Shown here: one piece after another, positions 30,774-38,715 of the stretch | How the letters are laid out: every line of letters starts with the position of its first letter | Position numbering within the stretch: the stretch's first letter is position 1 | Source: Zhihengliuella halotolerans | Lineage (GTDB): Bacteria; Actinomycetota; Actinomycetes; Actinomycetales; Micrococcaceae | DNA: 64,000 nucleotides | Assembly (NCBI RefSeq): GCF_004217565.1 | Contig: NZ_SHLA01000001.1 | Location: forward strand, 1,798,001-1,862,000 | Direction: 5' to 3' | Position numbers and translations under genes: made by a program | Notes under the pieces: model-generated | Told to the model about the DNA's origin: nothing | Databases searched by the model: none | The model's input: the letters and a program-made list of their open reading frames with translations, nothing else

Positions 30774-31946
30774 CTAGCGCAGGCCGAGCTTCGCGGAGCA
30801 GGAGGGCCAGTGGCCCCAGCCGCCGTTGGCGCGGAGGCGCTCAGCTGCCGCGATCTGCTGCGACGGGGTGGCCTGGTGCGGCAGCGGCGCGTACTGCGTG
30901 CCGCCCACGGCCGCCCAGCTGGAGGCGCTGAACTGCAGGCCGCCGTAGTAGCCGTTGCCCGTGTTGATCGACCAGTTGCCGCCGGACTCGCACTTGGCCA
31001 GTGCGGCCCACGTACCCGAGTTCGGGCCCGACGCCGTCGTGCCGCCGCCGGAGGACGAGCTGGAGCTCGAGGACGAGGAGCTCGAGGTGGCGGCCTTCTC
31101 CTCGACCCGGGTGCCGACCTTGACGACCTCCGTGACGGGCTCGGTGACGACCTCGTCGGCGACGAGCTTGGACGACTCGACCTCGCCGTTGTGCAGGACG
31201 ACCTCGTGGGTCAACTCGCGCTCACCGTTCTTACCCTTGGTCTCGACCTTGGTCTCGCCCTTGTCGATCGAGGAGTCGTTGACCTTCTTGACCTCGTGGG
31301 CGATGGCCTTCGTCTCGGAGCGGGTCTCGGTGCTCACGCGGATGACGCGGATCTTCATGCCGTCGCGGACCTCGGTGCTGAGGTCCTTGGGGCCGACGAT
31401 GTCGTCGTCACCGACCTGGACCTCGGCCTCGGCGAGTGCCTCTTCGACGGTCGTGGCCGTCGTCGTGAACTTCTCGTCCTCGCCGCCGACGACGAACGTA
31501 ATGTCCTTCGGGGTCTGGATCTCGATGGCGGAGCTCAGCGAGGCGAGCTCCATGTCGATGCCTTCGGAGACATCGGCGTCCTTCTCAAGGCCGAGCTGGG
31601 CCAAGACGTCGGCGACGGTCACGCCGGTCGTGCCAACAGTGCGCTGCTCGCCGTCCACGACGAGCTCGACGCTCTTGTGGCGGTTGACGGAGATCTCGGT
31701 GCCGTCCTCGATGGCGGCGTCGAGAGCGGGCGTGACCTCATCGCGGTCCGCGACCTCGATGTCCGAGGCGGCCAGGGCGTCGGAGACGGTGCTGCCGAAG
31801 GTCGTGACCGACTGGGTTTCACCGTCGACGGTCACGGCGAGGGTCTTGGAGGCTCCGACATAGGAGACGACGCCGACGATCAGTGCGGCGAGGACCACGG
31901 CCTGGGCCGCGACCTTCACCCAGCGGTTCCGAAAAGCGTTCTTCAT
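30774..31946 (-). CDS. Resuscitation-promoting factor, DUF348-G5-Rpf type
   Basis: The 390-residue secreted or membrane-anchored protein has an N-terminal signal-anchor (VKVAAQAVVLAALIVGVVSYVG), three DUF348 repeats (about 35-200), a G5 domain (about 205-285), a poly-serine linker and the Rpf lysozyme-like domain with the catalytic glutamate in AKCESGGNWSINTGNG and the paired cysteines CESG...WPSCSAK. It cleaves peptidoglycan and promotes exit from dormancy, like RpfB. ATG 31946 (MKNAFRNRWVK) is chosen over the 32033 start, which would add a basic/proline leader. As in M. tuberculosis it precedes the rsmA-ispE pair. Confidence 0.96.
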   Translation of the reverse strand: MKNAFRNRWVKVAAQAVVLAALIVGVVSYVGASKTLAVTVDGETQSVTTFGSTVSDALAASDIEVADRDEVTPALDAAIEDGTEISVNRHKSVELVVDGEQRTVGTTGVTVADVLAQLGLEKDADVSEGIDMELASLSSAIEIQTPKDITFVVGGEDEKFTTTATTVEEALAEAEVQVGDDDIVGPKDLSTEVRDGMKIRVIRVSTETRSETKAIAHEVKKVNDSSIDKGETKVETKGKNGERELTHEVVLHNGEVESSKLVADEVVTEPVTEVVKVGTRVEEKAATSSSSSSSSSSSSGGGTTASGPNSGTWAALAKCESGGNWSINTGNGYYGGLQFSASSWAAVGGTQYAPLPHQATPSQQIAAAERLRANGGWGHWPSCSAKLGLR

Positions 31947-32208
31947 GAGTATCCCTACTGTTCTGCCGTCCAGGCACGGGGAGCACGGCGGCAGAATGCA
32001 CGGTTGGACGTACGAACGGAACGTCCAAACCACCGATGGTCAATGCGAGTGATGCTGGTGCCGCACACGAGGGCGGCATGCCCGAAACCTTCCCCGATCC
32101 CGGTTTATTCTCTTCTACCGTAACCGTTTCGTTATCAAGTCACAAACAGCAAACGGCCGGCGTCGCGCGCGGGACACCCTCGACGGTCGCGGGACCCGCA
32201 GTGCGACA
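31947..32208 (-). promoter_or_regulatory. Long leader/promoter region of rpf
   Basis: The 262 bp between rpf and the divergent MauE/thioredoxin gene holds no gene. The minus strand has A+T-rich sequence near 32110-32150 that resembles an actinobacterial promoter (TTGTGA and TACGGT 17 bp apart), followed by an unusually long 5' leader of about 170 nt. Rpf genes in actinobacteria often carry a c-di-AMP riboswitch, but I do not see its conserved core here. Confidence 0.35.
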
Positions 32209-33309
32209 ATGGTCCTCATGTCGACGTTCGCACTAGTCATCGCTCCACTTGCCCTGGCCCTCGTTTTCACTGTCGCGGGCGTGGCGAAGGTCACGACGGA
32301 ATCTCAAGAAAAGGTAACGGGCGCTAGGTTAGAGGGCCCTGGAGTGCCTGCGCTCGTCAACAACGCGTGGGTGCGCCGGCTGCACCCGTGGGGCGAAATC
32401 CTCGTGGCCGTCGGGCTCCTTGCGCCGTGGCCGATGGGACTCGTCGCCGCCGTGGCCGCACTCGCGCTCTGCCTCTTCTACACGTGGCTCGTCGCGGCGG
32501 TGCTCCGCGCCGGCGAACCGCAGGAGTGCGCGTGCTTCGGCCGGTTCGGCCGCGGGCCGGCCACTCGTTGGGACCTGGTCCGGAACGTCGGGCTCGTCGC
32601 CCTGGGTGCCGGCGCCGTGGTCTTCGCGGCCACCGGCCGCTCGGTGCCCTCCGACCTGCTGGCCTTTGGCGCGGGTGACTGGTGGTGGTTCGCCGCCGTC
32701 GTCGTGGCCGCGGCGGTGCCGTTCGCGTGGCGGCTGGCCGCAGGGCGCCCGGGGTCCGCACGCGGCGGAAACGACGGCGCAATCGGCGTGGGCACCCCGG
32801 CCGAGGTGCAGGAAACGGCTCCCGCCCCCGTGCGACACCTGCTCAGCGAACGCCCGGCGCCGGCATCGTTGGACGAGGCGCAGCCCGAGGACCTGACCGG
32901 AGTGCCCCTGCCGAAGGTCATGGTCCGCCCCGCCGGGTCCGAGGCGCTGCGCGGCCTGCGCCAGGCGCTCGAGGGGCGGGCGACCCTGCTGATCCTCATG
33001 CGCCCGTCCTGCCGCGCGTGCGACGAGGTCCTCGCCGAGCTCGACGACTGGCGCGCGGCGTTCGGCGACCGGGTGGCTGTGCGCCTCCTCGTCTCCCGTG
33101 AACCGGAACGGTTCGCCACCGAGCACCCCGAGGTCGCCGACCTGGTCCTCGAGGACGAGAGCCTGGCCATCCAGCAGCTGCTCGGCGTCCGTTACACACC
33201 GTCGGCCCTGCTCGTGGCCCCCGACGGTTCCATCGCGGCGGGTCCGACCACGGGCGCCGAGTACATCTCGGCACTGGCCGGGGTCGTCGCCGACTCCGTG
33301 CCGTCCTAG
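32209..33309 (+). CDS. MauE-like membrane protein fused to a thioredoxin-fold domain
   Basis: The 366-residue product has the MauE/DoxX-like membrane part (four to five helices in residues 5-180) with the cysteine motif CACFG (Cys107, Cys109), a Pro/Ala/Glu-rich linker and a C-terminal thioredoxin-like domain whose active site is CRAC (Cys268, Cys271) in LILMRPSCRACDEVL. The late YTPSALLVAPDG strand carries the cis-proline position. This is a membrane electron shuttle delivering thiol redox equivalents to the outside. Start is ATG 32209 or 32218; neither has a visible ribosome site, so leaderless translation is possible. Confidence 0.83.
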   Translation: MVLMSTFALVIAPLALALVFTVAGVAKVTTESQEKVTGARLEGPGVPALVNNAWVRRLHPWGEILVAVGLLAPWPMGLVAAVAALALCLFYTWLVAAVLRAGEPQECACFGRFGRGPATRWDLVRNVGLVALGAGAVVFAATGRSVPSDLLAFGAGDWWWFAAVVVAAAVPFAWRLAAGRPGSARGGNDGAIGVGTPAEVQETAPAPVRHLLSERPAPASLDEAQPEDLTGVPLPKVMVRPAGSEALRGLRQALEGRATLLILMRPSCRACDEVLAELDDWRAAFGDRVAVRLLVSREPERFATEHPEVADLVLEDESLAIQQLLGVRYTPSALLVAPDGSIAAGPTTGAEYISALAGVVADSVPS

Positions 33310-34286
33310 AACTCCCCGTAGACGCGGCGGGTGTTGCCGGCAAGGACCGAGCAGAGCTCCGCGAGGTCGCGCCCGAGGTGCTCGGCCATGAACCGGACCG
33401 TGTAGGGGATCATGTAGGCGGCATTGGGCCGGCCACGGTACGGGTGAGGCGTCAGGTACGGCGCGTCCGTCTCGACCAGGACCAGCTCCGGGTCGGCGAT
33501 GGCGAGCGCGGCGTGCAGCCCCGTCGAGTTCTTGAACGTCACGGTGCCGGCGAATGACATGTACCAGCCGTTGTCGTTGCAGATTCGCGCCAGCTCCGCG
33601 TCCCCCGAGAAGCAGTGGAAGACCACGTGCTCGGGCAGCCGCGGTGCGGCACGGAGAACCTCGACGACGTCGTGGTGCGCGTCGCGGTCGTGGATCTGCA
33701 CGGCCTTGCCCCGCCGCACGGCGATGTCCAGGTGCGCCTCGAACGATGCGCGCTGGGCGCCGTGCCCCTCTTCCCCGGTGCGGAAATAGTCCAGGCCCGT
33801 CTCCCCCACCGCGCGCACGCGCTCGTGGGCGGCCAGGGCGTCGATCTCGGCGATCGCCGCATCCAGCCCGCCAGCCTCGGCGAGCGGCGCGGCGTCGTTC
33901 GGGTGGATCGCGACCGCGGCGAGCACACGCGGATCGGCGGCCGCGGCCTCGACGGCGAACCGCGAGGACTCCACATCGCAGCCGACCTGCACGACGCCCG
34001 GGACGCCGACGGCGTTCGCCGTGTCGAGGGCATCCGCGACGGACACGTCGATCCGGTAGGCGCGCGCATCCAGGTGGGTGTGGTTGTCCGGCACCGGCAC
34101 GGGCAGCGGCTCGGGTGCCGGGGGATATTCGGAACGACGACGACGCCGGGCCTCCTGGGCGGCCAGACGTTCGGCCTCTTGCGCGGAGAGTCCCGCCGAG
34201 ACGTCGTCGCTCCCCGGCGGTTCCGGGGACACGAAGGCGGGCGGGGTCGAACCAGGGGTCACGCGCGAATCAGACACGCGATCCAT
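33306..34286 (-). CDS. tatD: TatD-family metal-dependent DNase
   Basis: The 326-residue product has the TatD amidohydrolase-like barrel: DNHTHLD metal site, GETGLDYF, VQIHDRDAH, FHCFSG and the ETDAPYLTP ending. An N-terminal extension of about 65 residues (acidic, Arg-rich ARRRRRSEYPP) precedes the barrel. TatD enzymes have 3'-5' exonuclease activity. In related genomes the gene precedes rpf and rsmA; here it follows gabD. The stop shares CTAG with the convergent MauE/thioredoxin gene. Confidence 0.94.
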   Translation of the reverse strand: MDRVSDSRVTPGSTPPAFVSPEPPGSDDVSAGLSAQEAERLAAQEARRRRRSEYPPAPEPLPVPVPDNHTHLDARAYRIDVSVADALDTANAVGVPGVVQVGCDVESSRFAVEAAAADPRVLAAVAIHPNDAAPLAEAGGLDAAIAEIDALAAHERVRAVGETGLDYFRTGEEGHGAQRASFEAHLDIAVRRGKAVQIHDRDAHHDVVEVLRAAPRLPEHVVFHCFSGDAELARICNDNGWYMSFAGTVTFKNSTGLHAALAIADPELVLVETDAPYLTPHPYRGRPNAAYMIPYTVRFMAEHLGRDLAELCSVLAGNTRRVYGEF

Positions 34287-34318
34287 CCTAGCCAGGCCCG
34301 CCCGCCGGCGCGCACCGG

Positions 34319-35800
34319 CTACTTCGCGTACGGGTCGGCGATGCCGATGTACTGCACGGTGCTGTACTCGGCGATACCCTCGGAGCCGCCCTCGCGGCCT
34401 AGGCCCGACTGCTTGACGCCGCCGAAGGGAGCCGCCGCGTTGGAGATGACGCCCGCGTTGAAGCCGACCATGCCGAACTCGATCTGCTCAGCGACGCGGA
34501 ACATGCGCGCGTAGTCGGAGGTGAACAGGTACGACGCCAGGCCGTACTCGCTCGCGTTCGCCAGCGCGATCGCCTCCTCCTCGGTGGAGAAGGTCGTCAC
34601 GGGGGCGACCGGGCCGAAGATCTCCTCGCGCAGGATCTCCGCGTCGTTGGGCACGCCGCCGAGCACAGTGGGGGCGTAGAAGTAGCCGTCGCCGGCCAGC
34701 GGCTCACCGCCGGTCACCGCCACGGCCCCGGCCGCGACGGCGTCGGAGACCAGTGCGTGCACGTCGTCGCGCGCGCCGGAGTCGATGAGCGGGCCCACCG
34801 TGGAGGCCTCCTCGGTGCCGCGGCCCGGCGTCAGGCTGGACATGGCCTCGGCGAACTTGCGGGTGAATTCCTCAGCGACGGTGTCCTGGACCAGGAACCG
34901 GTTCGCTGCGGTGCACGCCTCACCCATGTTGCGCATCTTGGCGGCCATGGCGCCCTCGACGGCCTTGTCCAGGTCCGCGTCGTCGAACACGAGGAACGGG
35001 GCGTTGCCGCCGAGCTCCATCGAGGTGCGCAGCACGTTGTCGGCGGCGTCCTTGAGCAGGCGCTTGCCGACCGGCGTCGACCCGGTGAAGGAGACTTTGC
35101 GCAGTCGCGGGTCGGCCATGACGGGACCGGAGATCGAGGAGGCGCTCTTGCCCGAGACGACGTTGAGCACGCCCGCCGGTAGGCCCGCCTCGAGCAGCGT
35201 CGCCGCGAACAGCTGGCTCGTCAGCGGGGTCAGCTTGGCGGGCTTGAGCACCATGGTGCAACCGGCAGCGATCGCGGGGCCCACCTTGCGCGTGGCCATC
35301 GCGAGCGGGAAGTTCCAAGGGGTGATGAGCAGGCACGGTCCGACCGGCTTGTTCTGCACGAGGATCTTGTTCTTGCCCTCGGGCGTGGTCAGGTAGCGCC
35401 CGTAGTCCCGCACGGCCTCCTCGGAGAACCAGCGCAGGAACTCGTTGCCGTACGTCACCTCACCGCGGGCCTCGGCCAGCGGCTTGCCCATTTCCAGCGT
35501 CATGAGCAGCGCGAAGTCCTCGGCGCGCTCATTGATGAGGTCGAAGGCACGGCGCAGGATGTTGGAGCGCTCACGGGCCGGCGTCAGCGCCCACTGCCCC
35601 TGGGCGGCGTCGGCCGCGTCGAGGGCCGCGAGGGCGTCCTCGCTCGTCGCCGAGGCCAGGGTCGCGAGCACCTTCCCGGTGGCCGGGTCGTGCACGTCGA
35701 AGGTGCCGCCGTCAGAGGCGTCGCGCCACTCGCCGTCGATCAGCAGGCCGGTCGGGACGGAAGCGAGCAGCTCGGCTTCGCGTTCGGGCGTAATCGTCAT
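34319..35800 (-). CDS. gabD: NAD(P)-dependent succinate-semialdehyde dehydrogenase
   Basis: The 493-residue aldehyde dehydrogenase converts succinic semialdehyde to succinate, the last step of the GABA shunt. Conserved features: FTGSTPVGKRLL cofactor loop, MELGGNAPFLVF general-base glutamate and GEACTAANRF nucleophile cysteine, plus the GREGGSEGIAEY end of the GabD subfamily. It sits between rsmI and tatD, a slot where a methionyl-tRNA synthetase gene is usual in relatives. No transporter or transaminase for GABA is near. Confidence 0.9.
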   Translation of the reverse strand: MTITPEREAELLASVPTGLLIDGEWRDASDGGTFDVHDPATGKVLATLASATSEDALAALDAADAAQGQWALTPARERSNILRRAFDLINERAEDFALLMTLEMGKPLAEARGEVTYGNEFLRWFSEEAVRDYGRYLTTPEGKNKILVQNKPVGPCLLITPWNFPLAMATRKVGPAIAAGCTMVLKPAKLTPLTSQLFAATLLEAGLPAGVLNVVSGKSASSISGPVMADPRLRKVSFTGSTPVGKRLLKDAADNVLRTSMELGGNAPFLVFDDADLDKAVEGAMAAKMRNMGEACTAANRFLVQDTVAEEFTRKFAEAMSSLTPGRGTEEASTVGPLIDSGARDDVHALVSDAVAAGAVAVTGGEPLAGDGYFYAPTVLGGVPNDAEILREEIFGPVAPVTTFSTEEEAIALANASEYGLASYLFTSDYARMFRVAEQIEFGMVGFNAGVISNAAAPFGGVKQSGLGREGGSEGIAEYSTVQYIGIADPYAK

Positions 35801-35900
35801 TGTTTAACTCCCGTGTATCGATGCATTGACAACTCTCGCCAAATCTAGGCGACGGGCGCGGGCGGAGAAAATCGGAGTACGATGCGCGCCGCTTCGTGAC

Positions 35901-36821
35901 TTATTGGCGGGCGGCGACGACGGCGGCGTAGAGCTCCCGCTTCGAGATGCGGTCCCGCTCGGCGACGGCGGCGACGGCATCCTTGAGCCGCACGCCCGAA
36001 TCCATCATCGCCTGGACAGCGGCCACATGGTCGACGTCGTCCTCGGCATCCGCCTCTGTCTTCCCGGAGACGACGACGGCGATCTCACCGCGCACGCCCT
36101 CCTCCGCCCAGACGACGAGCGCGTCGAGCGGGCCGCGCCGGACCTCCTCGTGCATCTTGGTCAGCTCGCGGGCGACGGCGGCCTGCCGCGAGGAACCGAA
36201 GGCCTCGGCGAGCGCGCGCAGCATGGCCGCGAGCCGGTGCGGCGCCTCAAAGAAGACCATCGTGCGGCGCTCGTCGGCCAGATCCGCGAGGCGGGCGGCG
36301 CGGTCCCCCGTCTTGCGGGGCAGGAAACCCTCGAATGTGAAACGGTCGGTCGGCAGACCCGAAAGCGAGAGCGCGGTCAGCACGGCGGACGGGCCGGGCA
36401 CTGCGGTCACCGCGACATCGGCGGCGACGGCGGCCTCGACGAGCCGGAAACCCGGGTCGGAGACGGCCGGCATGCCCGCGTCGGAGACGACGAGCAAGGT
36501 CGCACCGGCCTGCACGGTCTCGAGCAGCTCGGCGATCCGGGAGGCCTCGTTGTGCTCGTGGTAGCTGACGATCCGCCCCGGGATGCGCACGCCGAGCGCG
36601 TTGGCCAGGTGCAGCAGGCGCCGAGTGTCCTCCGCGGCGACCACGTGGGCCGTGCGCATCAGCTCGATGAGCCGCGGCGAGGCGTCAGAGAGGTTGCCGA
36701 TCGGGGTCGCGGCGAGCACGATCGTCCCGCTCCCGGGCACCAACTCGGCGAGTGCTCCGCCCCCCGGTGCGGTCGGGGTGGATGAGTTCTCTGGGGTCTC
36801 TTCACTGCTGCGCTGTGCCAC
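35901..36821 (-). CDS. rsmI: 16S rRNA (cytidine(1402)-2'-O)-methyltransferase
   Basis: The 306-residue protein is a tetrapyrrole methylase-fold RNA methyltransferase. It shows the family opening IVLAATPIGNLSDASPRLIELM, the AEDTRRLLHL box and the GMPAVSDPGFRLVEAA and FFEAPHRL boxes. It methylates C1402 of 16S rRNA. It is divergent from pmt with 66 bp between starts, as in M. tuberculosis Rv1003/Rv1002c. An N-terminal Pro/Glu-rich extension of about 28 residues precedes the fold. Confidence 0.95.
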   Translation of the reverse strand: MAQRSSEETPENSSTPTAPGGGALAELVPGSGTIVLAATPIGNLSDASPRLIELMRTAHVVAAEDTRRLLHLANALGVRIPGRIVSYHEHNEASRIAELLETVQAGATLLVVSDAGMPAVSDPGFRLVEAAVAADVAVTAVPGPSAVLTALSLSGLPTDRFTFEGFLPRKTGDRAARLADLADERRTMVFFEAPHRLAAMLRALAEAFGSSRQAAVARELTKMHEEVRRGPLDALVVWAEEGVRGEIAVVVSGKTEADAEDDVDHVAAVQAMMDSGVRLKDAVAAVAERDRISKRELYAAVVAARQ

Positions 36822-36887
36822 CGGGCCAGCCTACCGCTAACGTGTCACGTCAGCTCCCCCGGGGGCCGCGGCCGATAGAGTGGCCAG

Positions 36888-38636
36888 GTGACCCGATGGA
36901 TCCAGTCGCCCGAGGCCGCTACGAGCCGGACCCCGCTGCGCGAGCGGCTGCTCGGCCGCACCGCCCCGCCCTGGTCCGCGGTACCGTCCGCGGCCCCGCT
37001 GGCCCGGGTGTCGGCCTTCGCCACCCGCCACGCTTTCTGGCTCGTGCCCGCGCTGATCACAGCCCTGGCCGCCTGGCTTCGACTCGTGAATCTGTCCGCC
37101 CCGCACGACCTGATCTTCGACGAGACCTATTACGTCAAGGACGCCTTCACGCTGCTGCAGTCCGGCTACGAGCGGCAGTGGCCCGACGAGGGAGCCGACG
37201 AGGCGTTCCTCGCCGGGAACCCGCAGCCGCTCGAGGAACGCTCCTACGTGGTGCACCCTCCCTTGGGCAAGTGGCTGATCGGGCTCGGCATGCTCGCGTT
37301 CGGCGCCGACAACGGGCTCGGCTGGCGGTTCGCCCCCGCCGTCGCGGGCACGCTGTCGGTCCTGCTCGTCTACCTCGTGGGCCGGAAGCTGCTCGGTTCG
37401 ATCCTGCTCGGCGGCATCGCGGCGCTGCTCACCGCCGTCGACGGCCACCACCTCGTCATGTCGCGCACGGCCCTGCTGGACGTCTTCACGATGCTCTTCT
37501 GCCTCGCCGCGTTCTACGTGCTGCTCCTCGACCGCGACGACGGCCGCCGGCGCCTCGCCGCGAAGGTCGCCGCGGCCGCCGCGGCCGCCGACCACGGTCG
37601 CCGGGCGGGACAACTGCTCTACGGGCCGTGGAACGCGTGGCGGCCGTGGCGGATCCTCGCCGGGGTGCTCCTCGGCGCGGCGGTCGGCACCAAGTGGTCG
37701 GCGCTCGCCTTCGTCGCCGTGTTCGGCCTCATGACGGTCTTGTGGGACGTGGGAGCCCGCCGCGCCGCCGGCATCCGGCATTGGGGCGTCTCGGGGCTGC
37801 TGCGCGACGGGATCCCGGCGTTCTTCACCATGATCCCGGCCGCGGCCGTGACCTACCTGACCACGTGGACGGGCTGGCTGCGCACTGCTGGCGGCTACCA
37901 CCGGCAGTGGGCGGAAAAGAACCCCGAGCAGGCGTGGCCGCTCGTGCCGGACGCGCTGCGCTCGCTCGCCGAATACCACCGCAGCGCCTACGGCTTCCAC
38001 CGCGGCCTCGGCTCCGATCACTCGTGGGAGTCCGGCCCCGAGACCTGGCTCTTCGCCGGGCGCCCGGTCCTCTACCACTACGACTCCCCCACCGCCGCCG
38101 AGGGCTGCGCGTTCGAGACGTGCAGCCGCGTCGTGACGGACCTGCCGAACCCGCTGATCTGGTGGTCGGCCGCGCTCGCCCTGCTCGTCGTCGCGTTCTA
38201 CTGGGCCGGCGCCCGCGACTGGCGCGCCGGGGCGATCCTCGCCGGCGTCGCCGCCGGGTTCGTGCCGTGGTGGTTCTATCCCGAGCGCACGATGTTCTTC
38301 TTCTACACGATCTCCTTCCACCCGTTCATGATGCTCGCCCTGGCCTACGCGCTCGGCCTCGCACTCGGACCCGCACGCGCCGCGGGGCCACCCCTGCTGC
38401 CGGGCACGCCGACGGGCCCGCCGCTGGGCAGGCTCCCGGCGGTCGCCGAAGCGAGCCCGCACGACGACGCGGCCACCGCGGAGGCGGCCGAACGCCGTCG
38501 CGCCGGGATCGCCGTCGTCGGGGTGTTCATGGCTCTGGCCATCGCGCTCTCCGCGTTCTTCTGGCCGGTCTGGACGGGCCAGACGATCAGCTACGAAGCA
38601 TGGCATCTGCGGGTGTGGCTGCCCAGCTGGGGATAA
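36888..38636 (+). CDS. pmt: Dolichyl-phosphate-mannose-protein mannosyltransferase
   Basis: The 582-residue integral membrane enzyme transfers mannose from a polyprenol carrier to secreted proteins. It has the GT39 features: first luminal loop IFDETYYVKDAF with the acidic pair (near residue 77), VHPPLGKWLIGLG, and many membrane helices to near the C-terminus (ALSAFFWPVWTGQ). A loop rich in Arg and Ala (about 205-240) and another Gly/Pro-rich loop (about 500-530) are extended. Its GTG start lies in the divergent region with rsmI. Protein mannosylation by this enzyme is typical of actinobacteria. Confidence 0.96.
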   Translation: MTRWIQSPEAATSRTPLRERLLGRTAPPWSAVPSAAPLARVSAFATRHAFWLVPALITALAAWLRLVNLSAPHDLIFDETYYVKDAFTLLQSGYERQWPDEGADEAFLAGNPQPLEERSYVVHPPLGKWLIGLGMLAFGADNGLGWRFAPAVAGTLSVLLVYLVGRKLLGSILLGGIAALLTAVDGHHLVMSRTALLDVFTMLFCLAAFYVLLLDRDDGRRRLAAKVAAAAAAADHGRRAGQLLYGPWNAWRPWRILAGVLLGAAVGTKWSALAFVAVFGLMTVLWDVGARRAAGIRHWGVSGLLRDGIPAFFTMIPAAAVTYLTTWTGWLRTAGGYHRQWAEKNPEQAWPLVPDALRSLAEYHRSAYGFHRGLGSDHSWESGPETWLFAGRPVLYHYDSPTAAEGCAFETCSRVVTDLPNPLIWWSAALALLVVAFYWAGARDWRAGAILAGVAAGFVPWWFYPERTMFFFYTISFHPFMMLALAYALGLALGPARAAGPPLLPGTPTGPPLGRLPAVAEASPHDDAATAEAAERRRAGIAVVGVFMALAIALSAFFWPVWTGQTISYEAWHLRVWLPSWG

Positions 38637-38715
38637 TTCGGCCCGGGAGGTGAGCGGCTCGCACCAGCGCTCTGGCTAGACTGTTGCCCGACTGCCGCCT
38701 CATCAGGAGAGAAAC

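Noticed and set aside
31020-31080. Serine-rich repeat as a tandem repeat element
   Set aside because: It is the poly-serine linker between the G5 and Rpf domains and is in frame.
31947-32208. Possible c-di-AMP (ydaO) riboswitch before rpf
   Set aside because: The leader is long but I could not find the conserved core sequences; a covariance search is needed.
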